DNA from: Bimuria novae-zelandiae CBS 107.79
Lineage: Eukaryota > Ascomycota > Dothideomycetes > Pleosporales > Didymosphaeriaceae
Reading direction: 5' to 3'
DNA length: 64,000 nt
Assembly (NCBI GenBank): GCA_010015655.1
Contig: ML976711.1
Coordinates: 420,013-484,012, forward strand
Part shown: positions 23,051 through 34,872 of the stretch, piece after piece
How the letters are laid out: every line of letters begins with the position of its first letter
How positions within the stretch are numbered: the first letter of the stretch is position 1
Made by a program: the position numbers and the translations under genes
Notes under the pieces: model-generated
The model's input: only the letters and a program-made list of their open reading frames with translations
Database searches by the model: none
What the model was told of the DNA's origin: nothing

Positions 23051-25072
23051 ATGGCAACCGGTAGGTCCTGGCTGTTCGCCGTTTGTTGGCTCTATCAAAT
23101 GGTGCTGAAGACTGCGGCCCTGGATCAACTGCTGATGATTTTCCAGTCCGCATCTGTGTTTGTGGCGATGAGGGCGTCGGTAAGAGCTCCATCATCACGT
23201 CGCTCGTCAAAGATGTATTCGTCACCGCAAAGATCCAGCCCGTCCTCCCGCAGGTAACAATTCCGCCCACGCTCGGGACGCCGGACAATGTCACCACAAC
23301 CATCGTCGATACCTCCGCCCTGCCCCATGAGCGCCACGCTCTCCGAAAAGAGCTGCGCAAGTCGAATGTAATACTGCTGGTGTACTCGGACCACTACAGC
23401 TATGAGCGAGTCGCCCTGTTCTGGATGCCATACTTCCGGTCGCTCGGTGTGAACGTGCCCGTGGTGCTATGCGCAAACAAGGCCGATCTGGCTTCGAACG
23501 GAACAACGTCTCAGGTCGTGACAGAAGAGATGCTACCGGTCATGACCGAGTTTAAGGAGATCGATTCGTGCATCAGGACGAGCGCAAAAGAGCACCACAA
23601 TATCAACGAGGTCTTCTTCCTGTGCCAAAAGGCTGTCACACATCCTATCGCGCCCCTGTACGACTCCAAAGAGAGCGCTTTGAAACCCGCAGCGGTGGCA
23701 GCTCTTCAGCGCGTTTTCCACCTCTGCGACAAGGACAAGGATGGTTACTGGAACGACCAAGAGATTCATGATTTTCAGATCAAGTGCTTCGAGAAGCCAC
23801 TGGGCGGAGATGACTTGGCGAACATCAAACGGTCGCTTGAAAGATTAGTTCCTGGGTCTACCGAGCAGCATGACATGGACGAGAAGGGCTTCTTGCTGCT
23901 CAACAAGATATTTGCCGAGAAAGGGCGTCACGAGACCATCTGGATCATTCTCCGAAAGTTCCACTACACTGACAGTCTCAGCCTCCAGGATACCTTTCTC
24001 CATCCAAAATTCGATGTGCCGCAGTACGCGTCAGTGGAGCTGAGTCCCGCTGGTTACCGATTTTTCGTGGATCTATTTTTGAAGTTTGATCGGGACAATG
24101 ACGGCGGTCTGAACGACAAGGAGCTCGCGAATCTCTTTGCACCAACCCCTGGCGTTCCCGCATCTTGGGTCGATTCGGCGTTTCCATCTTGCACGGTACG
24201 GAACGAAGCTGGCTACATCACACTACAGGGGTGGCTTGCTCAGTGGAGCATGACCACGTTTGAAGAACCCAAAACGACGCTCGAATACCTGGCCTATCTT
24301 GGCTTTGAGAGCAGTGACCGGGGAGGGACGACCAACGCTTTGAAGGTAACCAAAGCACGCAAGAGGCGCAACAAACCCGGGCGGGTGGAGCGCACGGTGT
24401 TCTTGTGCTATGTCCTGGGCTCTAGCGGGAGCGGAAAGAGCGCCCTGCTGTCGTCATTCCTGCAACGACCGTTCACACATACGTACCACCCAACCATCAA
24501 GCCACGCTCTGCTGTAAATAGTGTAGAGCTAAAAGGCGGCAAACAATGCTATCTCATCTTGGAGGAGCTCGGCGAGCTGGAGCCAGCCATTCTCGAAAAC
24601 CAGGCCAAACTCGATGCTTGCGATCTGCTCTGCTACACGTACGACTCCAGCGACCCCGACAGCTTCGCGCACATTGTGGAACTGCGAAAGAAGTACCCAC
24701 ACCTCGATGATTTGCCAGCAGTCTATACGGCGCTCAAGGCCGATCAGGATAAGACGATGCAGCGATGCGAGCAGCAACCAGACGAATACACGAGTGCTCT
24801 CAACATGGCTGCTCCACTGCATGTGAGTGCAACCTGGAGCAGCATATCGGAGCTCTTCGTCCATGTACGTACTACTTGTTCATTTGAGCTGTTGGTGACG
24901 GAATGCTGACCTCCCGCAGCTAGCTGAGTGTGCGACGCATCCCTCGACGGCCTTTCCGAAGCAAGAGGGAGAGTCCTACGACAATTTGAACTTGTATCTC
25001 GCGCTGGGCGCTGTAGCATGCGCATTGGCATCTGCCGCGTTCATCTGGAAGCGCAACGGAGCGTCTTCGTAG
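23051..25072 (+). CDS. gem1: mitochondrial Rho GTPase Gem1/Miro, 626 aa
   Basis: Exons are 23051-23060, 23147-24864 and 24920-25072; introns are 86 and 55 nt, GT-AG. The 10-nt first exon encodes MAT plus one base, and the joined start [18 protein letters not shown] is the family consensus. The first GTPase P-loop is GDEGVGKSS. Two EF-hand loops are present ([12 protein letters not shown] and [12 protein letters not shown]). The second GTPase-like domain has GSSGSGKS. A single C-terminal membrane helix ([15 protein letters not shown]) ends in a short basic tail, as expected for tail anchoring in the outer mitochondrial membrane. The protein supports mitochondrial distribution and ER-mitochondria contacts. 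All key motifs look intact. Confidence 0.96.
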
Positions 25073-25675
25073 TTATTCTTCTCGGTATATTCTTCACTGC
25101 TGTTTATAGATGCGACCGAGCTTTATGGGTAGCCCAGACGTTAGTGTGTAATCGATAATCCACCCTCTTCGAGCTCGGGTACCTCCGCATGTACTCGCCA
25201 GTGACGTGAATAAGCTACCTCTGTGTGACGCGCTGTGTGACGCGCTGTGAGACAGCGTCTGCGCCAAGCCGCTCGAGGTGAGTGTTCGTCCAGTCGCCAG
25301 ACTCAGACCCCTGGCGCTGCACCGTATGCGGCCGGTGGCACCGCCTGTTAAGCAGGGCGCCTACGGCTGCTAAACGGCGTGCATGGCGAACACCCGGGAG
25401 CCTGTGTCTGCATGACAGGCGGGGGCTGGAAACAAGTCGAAGCGTGGACATGCAGCGTGAGCGGACTCGCACAGGCGAACCAGGAGGCTGTAGCGCGTGC
25501 GTGGTGGACGGACGGGCGCATGAGCGGGCAGTCTCTCATAATGTCGTCGTGCTGTAGGCAGAAGAGGGGGTGGCTCATCGGTCGTTGCAATTATCCAGCA
25601 GCATACCGCTCGTCTGTGGCTGATGGTAGGTACTCGTAGTCGGTAGGGGCCAAGTAGACGCGCACGAGTACGAGG
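25073..25675. other. intergenic, with a short tandem repeat
   Basis: This lies between gem1 and a 228-bp inverted-repeat element. GTGTGACGCGCT occurs twice in tandem, followed by a third degenerate copy, at about 25222-25256. No gene is supported. Confidence 0.45.
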
Positions 25676-25903
25676 AGCTCGTTTTTAGTGAGGAATATGC
25701 CAAGGTTTTTTCAATCTAACAGTGCTGCATTACAACCGCAATATCAAATATTAATTTATAAAAATTTAAGAGCTAAAAGAGGAGATTTAGTGCTACTTTC
25801 TTATATATTTAACTTTTCTTAATAATTATTTTTAAGGGTTTTAATGTTAATGTTGGGCTGTCAGATCGAAAAACCTTGGCATATGCCTCACTAAAAACGA
25901 GCT
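25676..25903. mobile_element. 228-bp AT-rich inverted-repeat element (MITE-like)
   Basis: Terminal inverted repeats of about 46 bp begin AGCTCGTTTTTAGTGAGG on the left (25676) and appear as the reverse complement ending at 25903. The arms differ at only a few places, mostly G/A or C/T. The interior is very AT-rich and non-coding, in contrast to the GC-balanced flanks. I could not fix a target-site duplication. Size and structure fit a non-autonomous DNA transposon; a self-folding regulatory hairpin is the alternative. Confidence 0.7.
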
Positions 25904-26213
25904 ACTCATACCGGCGGGCTTTGGCGCTTGTCTTAGGCTCTGCCCGCGCCGAGCGAAAGACATCACTTCTTCGGCCCTGTACATTGTCCTCGCCCGCAGC
26001 CGCACCCCCGACCGCGCAGCTCGCCGTGTGCCTACGAAAGCAGACCTCCTTCCTGGGGTCATGACCGCCACCACACGCACCCCCTATCGCACCGCTTGAC
26101 CCCCGCCCGCCCGGCCCTTCGCTATCGATGCTCTCTCTCCCGCGGCCGCGGCACCGTCCAGCATAGAAAGGCACTTCGCCGTCCGCGCCGCTCCTTCCCT
26201 TGGGCAGCCAACA
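25904..26213. promoter_or_regulatory. promoter/leader region of the Zds-type gene
   Basis: This 310-bp GC-rich stretch has long C-rich runs between the inverted-repeat element and the ATG at 26214. No TATA box is evident. Confidence 0.35.
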
Positions 26214-29200
26214 TGCAGGTGAGCAGCCGTCGCTGGAGGCCGCAGAGGGGGGTTCGGGGGCGCAGGCTGGGCGAGGGGGTTACATTGCATGTCACCTCTC
26301 ACCTCCGCTGCAGTCTGCCGCGAGCCCGCCCGCTCTAGCGGCTTAGTCTGGGGATGCGAATGCTAACCACACGCTTGCGCGCCCACAGTCGTCGGAGCGA
26401 GCCCGCGAACTGGAGCGCGTCTACCAGCAGCGCCGAGGCCACGCGCCGCAGATCTCCATCAGCGATGACAGCCACCACGTTACCGAAGCCATCGGCGACC
26501 TGTACGGCCACGACGACGACTACAGCGTGAGGCACAACTCGCGGCCCCTGAGCTTCATCAGCAACCCGCTCGGCGACAGCCTCGAGCCCTTCAATCCGTT
26601 CCCGGTGGCGCCGCCCAAGTCCCCCCTCCGCACCCAAATGCACCACGACAGCAGGCCGCCGAACGCCGCCGGCCCCAATGGCAGCCCCGCCCCGCTCACG
26701 AGGACGTCGTCGGCGGCCTCGAACGGCCAGCTCTCCCCTAAAATCTCCTCGCCGCCCTTGACCAGGACGAACTCCGATACTGCCAGCCAGCAGTTCCCGC
26801 TCAATGATCTGGACTACGAATCGAGCCCGGCTGGGCTGGCCCAGGAGCTCAGCAACCTGCAGGCGATCCGGCGCATGTCTATGGACGTGAACATGGCAGA
26901 TCCCGACTTGCCGTCCTTTCAGTCCATCAATGTGCCCGCCCCGCCGCAGCACTTTTCCGAAGATGAAGACCCATCGAAGCTCTTCTGGGTTCCCGCACGA
27001 CTACACCCCGAATTGGCACCAAAAGAATTCAAGACGTTTATCGAAGAGAAGGTCGACACGATAAGACGCCGCTCGGGTGACGGCGACTCGTTATCGCCGG
27101 ATGGCGCACTGGGCCGACAGGGTTCTGGCGGTGGTCTGCGGAGAAAAAAGTCGATGTTGTCAAGACAAATCGATAGTGGCAGTGGCTATCGCGATGGTGC
27201 AGAGCGGCTGGAGAGAAAACGGTCCGGGGCGCAGCCGCCGAATGGTGGACTGCCCCAGCTGCAGGAACTCGAAAACATAGCGGAAGATCCGGCTACTTTG
27301 GTCAGGCGCATGAGTATCGATCCCTCAAGACGAAACTCCCAGACCGAGGGCGACGACCTCGAAGACGTTCCCATTCTACCAGGCAAGATTGCCGGTCCAG
27401 GTACCCTTAAACGATCCACGCGTACCAATTACAGGCGAGGTAGTATTCGCAAAGGGGAGCGCGTGCCGTTTTCGCGACGGGCAGCGGTTGCGAGGCAAGC
27501 AGAGACCGATACGGAGGAGTCTCCGACTGCCTCACCAATTCAAGGCAGGGACCACGAGTTCCCGCATCATTCCTTGACCAGAGTGAATTCCGAGCCTGCG
27601 AATCAGGCTGCGGAGAACTTCTCTCGTCCCACTCGAAAACAGTCGCCACCTGGTTTACCGCTAGCTTCAGCTTCGTCTGAAGATCTGTCAAGACCGGCAT
27701 CCTCGGCAGAAGAACGAAGACCTCAGCCGAAACCGTTTCATTCAAGAATCGCGTCGAATGGGCGAACGACAGCTCCTTTACCGGGTTATACTCCTCCTCA
27801 AGTTCCCCAAATTATCGCTACCCCGCCTCCTCCAGAACAGCAGCGGCAACAGCAGATCCAGCTACCAGAGCGAAACTCGTCGAGAGGGCCGCCGCCTGGT
27901 GCTCCGCAACAACCTCAAGGGCCCCGACAGCCACCTCCACAAAGTCAACAGCAACGCACAAGTCCCGCTGCGAGAAAAAATAAACATGCGCAGGCTGCAC
28001 AATCGTCTCCTATCCAACCTGGTCAAACTATGGATGACCTTGTGTCACATCCGTCGTCTCTCCCTGGCAGCAACACACGAACTGACAATCTCTCCATCAT
28101 TCCGAATCTTGTTGAAGATAAAAAATCCGACAAAAAGCACAAAGACAAGAAGGACAGCTCTGAAGGAGGTTCGAGGAAGACCAGTTGGGGTTGGCTGCGG
28201 GGAAGCGATGATAAGGAACGCGATAAGAAAGAGAAGGAGGAGAAAGACAAAGAACTTGCCAAGAAAGTCAAGAACAAGTTGAGCAAGACGCAAGAGAAGG
28301 GTCAGGTTCACGATGATACGAGGCTTGATGTTTTGCAAACGTCTATCCAGGGCAATAACAGGGGCCGAGAGAGTGTGGTCATCGATCGTGAAAGTGTCAA
28401 GCTTGAAGAGGAGCGCAAGAAGGAGAGCAGCAGAAAGTCCTCCGGACAAGACAGCAAGAAGGAGAAAGATGGTCTCTTTTCGTCCATCTTCGGTGGAAGT
28501 AAGAAAAAGGGCGAAAAGGATTCGCATCACAAGAAAGGAAACTCAATGCGGGGGCTGTCTCCCGAGCCGCCGCCTCGGATACTCAAGCCAGACATCGACT
28601 ACAACTGGACACGCTTCTCAATTCTGGAAGAGCGTGCCATTTATCGCATGGCACACATTAAGCTTGCCAATCCTCGCCGCGAGTTGTATTCCCAAGTACT
28701 GCTGAGTAACTTCATGTACTCTTACCTCGCCAAAGTTCAGCAAATGCATCCGCAAATCCAAATCGGTACTTCGGCGCAAGCTAAGCAGCAGCAGCAACGT
28801 CAGGCACAAGCTGCTGCGCAACAGAAGAAGGAACAAGAACAGCAGCCGGAGGAATACTCTCAATATCAACGGTATCAGCAGGTAAGTTGCGGCACATAAG
28901 TCAAGGTATGCATCCGCTGACTTATCACAATAGCACGAACAGTCCGAGAAGGATGGGCATCATGGGAACAACTATCAGCAGCAGGAAAACGTTGGCCAAG
29001 ACATGCAATACGAAGATGAGTATCAACAGCAGTATCAACAGCATCAAGACGGGCGTGCAAACCAGCGAGACCCGAGAGACTCGCACCATTCCAGCTATGG
29101 GAGCTCGAATGGAGGCTATAGTGTAGCAAACAGCTCGAGCTACATGGGACAATCCAAAGCTCAGGGCTACGGAGGCTACGATGATTCCGATCAGAGTAGT

Positions 29201-29221
29201 AGGGATGACGACATGTGGTAA
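26214..29221 (+). CDS. zds1: Zds1/Zds2-type protein with C-terminal Zds_C motif, 928 aa
   Basis: Exons are 26214-26219 (ATGCAG), 26389-28881 and 28934-29221, with introns of 169 and 52 nt. The first exon encodes only Met-Gln; splicing then gives MQSSERARELERVYQQRRG. Most of the protein is disordered: Ser/Pro-rich, with polyQ and a lysine-rich stretch around residues 580-720. Two conserved islands stand out: DPSKLFWVPARLHPELAPKEF near residue 200, and the Zds_C block FSILEERAIYRMAHIKLANPRR, then LLSNFMYSYLAKV, near 745-785. The last exon is Gln/Tyr/Ser-rich. In yeast, Zds proteins regulate PP2A-Cdc55, with effects on mitotic entry and Cdc14 release. The region is intact. Confidence 0.88.
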
Positions 29222-29514
29222 CACTCTCACCCCTCGTGCAAGATGATCAAGTGTAACTTTTTACCTGGAAAATATCTATTCTTCCTGTACCATGTAAGGC
29301 TGCTGTTATGTATTTGTCTCGATACGCTATCTGTAGTCAAGCTCGAAGTTCTCGAGCGTTTGTTACGCTGAGGTGCATTGTTTGTAGAAGGCTGGGATTG
29401 GGCAATGGGTGGAGTGAGGGCATGGGAATGCGATGCATTGGCTAGGCGTTAATGGATGGGTGGCGACGATACTATTTAATGTAGTTAGCACGGTAGTGGC
29501 TCAGTCCCTGCATA

Positions 29515-31790
29515 TCCCCCGCATGGCCAACATCGCCCTGGCACGGGCCACATCTTATTAGCCAATTAGATGCAAATACATCAAAACACTAAATGTTTGT
29601 CGTCATGTAGGCAATTTTTGTTTGCCAGCCAAAACACGCCTTTTTCAAAAGCTTTTATATATACAACTATGCCTAATCGTACAGCGCCATTAAGCAACGA
29701 TACTAACTTCGTAAAATATACAAAGTATAGCCTAAAGGCAGGAGATTTGCCTAATTTACCTACTTAGCCGCTATCCTTATAGCAACTGCTTAAAATTAAT
29801 AATTTATATACTTTTAGACGCGCTCTCTTACCTAACTATATAAATTTTAACTCTCTTATTACTTTATTTAACTTGTTTTTTAATACAGGCGTTATTAATT
29901 AGATTGTATACTATATAAATTAGTATGCTAAAAAGCTTTAGGCTAACGCGCCCTTAACGCCTAACTACTATTAATAGAAACCTACCTCTCTAAGCGAGCT
30001 ATATACGTACTTTACTATTATTATTTATATAGGTGTCTACTAGGAGCCCTCGCTTATTAAATACTAGTAGAAGCTTTATAGGACAGCGCCTTAGCATAAG
30101 ATTAATCGCTACATGTTAAAGGAGAGATAGTAGTAGCTTAATTACTACTTATACTATATAAAGGTTAACTAGAGCTTTAAGTCTTCCTTTAGCTAAGTGT
30201 AAGATTTCTTAGAGACGCTTCGTAAGCGTAGCTTTAAATACTAGGCGCTTAGCGTATACCTCTATATTAATAAAGTAATTACGAGATTTACAGGCCGCGT
30301 AAGTAAGGTTATAATAATAAAAATAAAGCCTGCGCCTAAAGGCTTTAAGATCTAGTGCTTAGCTAATAATAAAGTAATTCTAAACTAGTTATTTCATGCT
30401 AGAGGGCGAGGGCCTATTAACTTACTTAACTTACCTGCTAACGCGCCAGCTTTTACTCCTACAAAGTTAGTTCCTATTACTCTTGTACTCGCCGTAAACG
30501 CTGCCGGCCAGCGCCTCTTTCCGCCAAATCTCTACATTGTGTGGGACGACAATCTCTTTAACACCATCCCTATGCTTAAATACCTCAGATCTAAAGGCGT
30601 AGGTTACGCTGGGACAGTCCGCACGATAAAGACAACGATAGAGGAGATTTTTAAGGCGATAGTAAAGGCGCTAGCTATTAGCACTTGCACGCGGGCAAAG
30701 CTCTTAAAGGAGCACTTTAATAGTGACTTAATAAAACTTAAAACACACTATACGCGCAAGCTAGAGTGGGGAGATACTTATTAGGCGCTCTCGCAGAGTC
30801 GGCAGGTGCTTTAGGTAGCTTAGAGAGACAACTAGGTTGTTCTTTTTACTAGTACTATCGCTAAGCGTAAGTACTTTGCCCTTAACACCATGCTAATGCT
30901 CCGCTAATAATAGTCGCTATAAGTAACTTAGGTTATTATAAAGCTCCGCCGACGCTCTAAGATGGCTCTAAATAATAAGAAACTCTTTAAGAAAGCCTTT
31001 AGCAGCGAGCCTCTTAAGTTACTAAGTATTTCTTAAATAATAGATAACTATAATTGCTATAAGAGCAAGGTTAATCGCTTTAACTAAATAAAAAGCTACT
31101 ACTCTATTTAGTAGGTCCGCTAGCGTACCTAGCGCCCGCTCTAGTACTTTTTGCTAGATCTAACGCTTAATAATTACTATAGGCTCTCCTTGTACTCCTC
31201 TTGCAACTCTGCTAAACGCTCTAGCTATAAGAAGTTCCTATACAAGCTTATTAAATAGCTCTTTGAGCGAGGTAGCCGCCCTACTTAAGGCTTAAATAAG
31301 CGTAAGCGACCTGACGACGTACTCGCTAGCGGAGAGGGCAACTTTAGCAGCTTACATATATCTATAAAGCTATTTGCGGAGGGCAAAAGCTGTGTTAATT
31401 ACGCGGTAGCTAGACGTACAACTAATAAAAAGCTTTAATCCTAGACACCTCTAGCATAAGTTACAGGTAATATAAGGTTATCTTATAGCTCTTAACGCCT
31501 ACTACGTACTTATTATAGCTATACGCTTTGCTAGCTACCTTTATGTAGGCTAGAAGTTAATACTAAGTGCTAGGCAGAGTACCTCCGCCAGCATTAAATA
31601 ATTAGGTTAACAGACATAAAAGCAAGCTTAACTATTATATAAACCTATCTTAAAGCCCTTAGAGATGCAAAATCTATGCAAAGTTACCCTACAGAGGCAT
31701 AATTCTTGGTGTTCTGCCGGGTCGGAGCAATTCATCCGATTGGCCCTCAAATGGTGGCCCGTGCCAGGGCGATGTTGGCCATGCGGGGGA
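29515..31790 (+). mobile_element. RIP-degraded piggyBac-type DNA transposon, about 2.28 kb
   Basis: A perfect 37-bp inverted repeat starting TCCCCCGCATGGCC lies at 29515-29551 and, reversed, at 31754-31790. Each end is flanked by TA (29513-29514 and 31791-31792). Inside, the plus strand carries a decayed transposase. The terminal repeats and the right-hand ~120 bp are not AT-shifted, while the interior is saturated with TA dinucleotides. piggyBac elements normally duplicate TTAA, which is absent here. Confidence 0.75.
29669..31440 (+). pseudogene. piggyBac-like transposase remnant (DDE_Tnp_1_7)
   Basis: Reading from ATG 29669 in one main frame gives segments of a piggyBac-type transposase broken by many TAG and TAA codons. 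Segments include a KPTSLSELYTYF region, RFTGRVSKV, KPAPKGFKI and the well-preserved stretch 30539-30784 with LYIVWDDNLFNTIPMLKYLR (a conserved DDE-family Asp) and KGVGYAGTVRT. Most stops look like former CAG codons, as expected from C-to-T changes at CpA. No function can remain. Confidence 0.8.
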
Positions 31791-31792
31791 TA

Positions 31793-32634
31793 CAGAGGTA
31801 CCAAGGATAGAGTGTGCATTTGCAAGTCTACCGTCTTGTGTGAGCATGGGTTTAGACAGGATTTTTATACATAGGTTTTTGATGGGTTACTTGGTTCTGC
31901 TAAGATCTTCTCGATCTGGTGTTGAAGTCTGGTAGACTATTCTAACCTTCACCAACCGGTTCAAGATTACTTAAGCCCAATCAAAGTACCACTTCCAGCC
32001 CGCGGCATTGTACAAGACGTGGACATGCCACAAGTCACAGCGAGGCATGCGTCAAGAAACAAATCTAGGGGAAACAGCCACAACAAAGCATCGTACATCT
32101 ACTCGGGGCTTCATTGTACAGATCTCAACTGCCCCAGGAGACCCGATCCCGAGATCTCGCGCCAACATACCATACAAGATCCCCGTTAACATCTGACGCC
32201 CTTCACCCGCTAGATCCTTGATTCCATCGGCGCAGGGCCCTGAAGTTCGAAGCCACTTGCATCAGAATCAGCCACCACCGTTCCCTGCAAGGCGCACCCC
32301 TGCGTCGATCCCGCTCTGACGTATACACTGATGCGCAGCGCGACCGCCGCGTTAGGTAAAGTGGGCGGCGCGGGATTTGAATTATTGGGGAGATTCACTC
32401 TCGGGCTTGGAAAAAAGATATAAACACGGCTTGCCCCTAGTAGTTTGGTTGTGAGCAGTTATTTGGTTTTGTTTGTAGGGCGAGTACACTTGTTAATCCC
32501 ACCTCCCTGTATTGGTTTAGCGAACGACGGCTGCGGGGACGTTTCACCGCATCGACGGCTATTGTACCTCTGGAGCGATTGCACTGCAACGAAAGAATCT
32601 CGTAAACAGAGGCTGAACAACAGTAGCTGGAAAA
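31793..32634. other. intergenic, promoter of the Slm1-like gene
   Basis: No gene is supported. A TATAAA sits at 32419-32424, about 210 bp before the ATG, and may be the core promoter of the downstream gene. Confidence 0.4.
32419..32424 (+). promoter_or_regulatory. possible TATA box of the Slm1-like gene
   Basis: TATAAA follows an A-rich run and lies on the coding strand about 210 bp upstream of the ATG at 32635. Placement only; no further evidence. Confidence 0.35.
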
Positions 32635-34152
32635 ATGGCGACCCCTACATCCCCGTCGGTTCCTTCGCGGGCAATGACGAACGACGACGATGCGGTGCCC
32701 GGAGAGGACACGAGCGAGGTGACGAAACTGTTCGCTGAGCGGCTGGCGGCGTGGAAGCATGCCGTGGGCTACCTCGAAGACTACATCACGGCGACGGAGA
32801 AGACACACCATGCGCATGGGAAGGAATACGAGAGGGTGCTGAAGGTGAGTGGCGTGGTATGCAGGACGCAGCTGTCGTGCTGATGTGGTGCAGACGGTGC
32901 GAGATCCGCTTAAGGAGGGACATCACTTCGACCAGTCACTCGGTGGCATTGCGGGCATGTTTGAGAACATCCGCTCCAACACTCAGGTATGTGCCACGTG
33001 AGCACCAGTCATTCACACGATGCAAACCAATTGCAGGGCATCTCGAACCAACACTACGAAACCGCGAAGCAGCTGAAGGGCATCATCCTCCCCGTCTTCG
33101 AACGCCTACACACCGAGATCAAGAACAAGACGAAAGAGCTTACCAAGGGAGCTGGCAAAGGCTCCAAGGCTGTCGATAAGGCTCGTGCGACCACTCAGAA
33201 ACACATTGAGCTTCTCGGCCAGCACACTGCCTCGTTCGAGTCGCACGGCGGCAAAATGACGGCGACGGACGATCCATATTTGCTTCAGCGCGGTGTGATG
33301 CACAGGCTCAATAAGCAGATCCAGGAGGAGAACAACAACAGGCAGGATCTCATCAGTGTGCAGAACTCTTTCGCGCAGTTCGAAGCCCACGTGATCCAGA
33401 CGATCCAGGGAGGCATGGGCCAGTTCATGCAAGTCGTCAACACGCAAGCCGAGCAGACAAAGATGGCCTACGGAGACATGGTGGGTACAGCGCAGAAGGT
33501 TCCTCTGGACTTCGAATGGAACGGCTTCGTCCAGCGCAACAACACCATCCTCATCGACCCCAACGCACCCGCCCGCTCTGTCACCAACATCTCCTTCCCC
33601 AACCAGAACCACCGTTCCACCAAGCCTCTCATTGCCGGCTCTCTCGAGCGCAAGGCCAAGCTCCGCGGCTACAACACAAACTACTACGTCGTCACACCCT
33701 CCAAGTTCCTCCACGAATTCAAAACTGACGACGACTTCGCCAAGGATCCCGTCCCCGAGAACTCGCTCTACCTCCCCGACTGTGTTGTCGGCGCGCTCGC
33801 TGGCCAAAAGTTCAACGTCAAGGGTAAAGACGTGTCCAAAGGCAAAGTGGGCAACACGTTCAGTATGAACCACGAATTCCAGTTCAAAGCGCACACGCCG
33901 AGTGCGGCGAGTCAGTGGTGGGAGATCATCCGCCAGGCTGCGGGCCAGGTGACGACCGATATTCCCGACAGCAGTGTCCCGACGAGCCCGGTGAGCAAGC
34001 AGAATAGCCCGTCTGGCCCGGAACATGGCATGCTGCCGCTGAGGACGGATACCGAGGGCTTGGAGCGAGCGGGGACCAATAAGAGCAGTACGATGACGCC
34101 GGCAAGTGCAGCGCCGGCGAGCGGTGTTGAGAAGCAGCCGGGACAGTACTGA
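32635..34152 (+). CDS. slm1: Slm1/Slm2-like PH-domain protein (TORC2/eisosome effector), 472 aa
   Basis: Exons are 32635-32844, 32894-32986 and 33037-34152; introns are 49 and 50 nt. The N-terminal ~240 residues form a long helical region resembling the Slm F-BAR-like module (SEVTKLFAERLAAWKHAVGYLEDY, then FDQSLGGIAGMFENIRSNTQ). A PH domain follows from roughly residue 255 to 380 (PLIAGSLERKAKLRGYNTNYYVVTP is its first strand pair; QWWEIIRQAAG is its C-terminal helix). The tail is Ser/Thr/Pro-rich. In yeast, Slm proteins bind PI(4,5)P2 at eisosomes and bring Ypk1 to TORC2. This intact gene lies between two RIP-damaged regions and itself shows no damage. Confidence 0.9.
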
Positions 34153-34872
34153 TTACACTATATACCGACGAAGGAGGTGGTCGTGAAGGAGCTATTGTAG
34201 TGGGTAGACACGTAAATTATTAATATGCGTCTTGCGTTTAGGTGCAGGGGGATCTAATTTGGGGATGATACCAAGGTGGTTTGTTCGAGTTCATTGGATT
34301 TGTTTCGATATACTTAATCACGATACAACGATCTTGTTCTTGTTTTGGGTCTACCGACTAGTTCATCTTGTTCCGAAAGGGTTGTTTATCGAGTGAGACA
34401 ATTTATGACGCCGCTCTCCTATATTGGGTAGCATTACGATACGATTGATAAGGATCTACCTACCTACATTACGTTCGCTCAGATGGAGCAACGACATGCT
34501 CAGTTCAGTAGAGGCTGAAGGCGAGGACAACAGGTAGGCGCATATGATCACATTGTATGAGTAGGCTAAAGTGATTGGCTTGATGAGACTATTCATCTAC
34601 GCAAGATGAACATGACCTGTTCCAATTTTTTCTCCCTGCTCTTATACAATCCTTTTAGTAACACGGGAATGCCACTGGCAGCACAAAACGACCCCGAAGC
34701 TCATTCTTTCGCAACCTGTGAGCATCTTAAATGGTCTTCCTCGGTTCTCGCACGTCGAATTTAAGTAACAACAGTCCTTCATACGATGTCGGCTTCGCTC
34801 CTCGACAACGGCCTTCTCGTCATATCGGTATAATCTGACCTTATTTGAGGCAGGTTCGCACCCTCGGAAGTC
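34153..34872. other. intergenic, no gene seen
   Basis: This is the 3' flank of the Slm1-like gene and of the decayed 2EXR-like gene on the opposite strand. No supported ORF or repeat. Confidence 0.4.

Noticed and set aside
33106..34026. 306-codon minus-strand ORF
   Set aside because: Antisense to the Slm1-like coding exon; length reflects GC-rich codon bias, not a gene.
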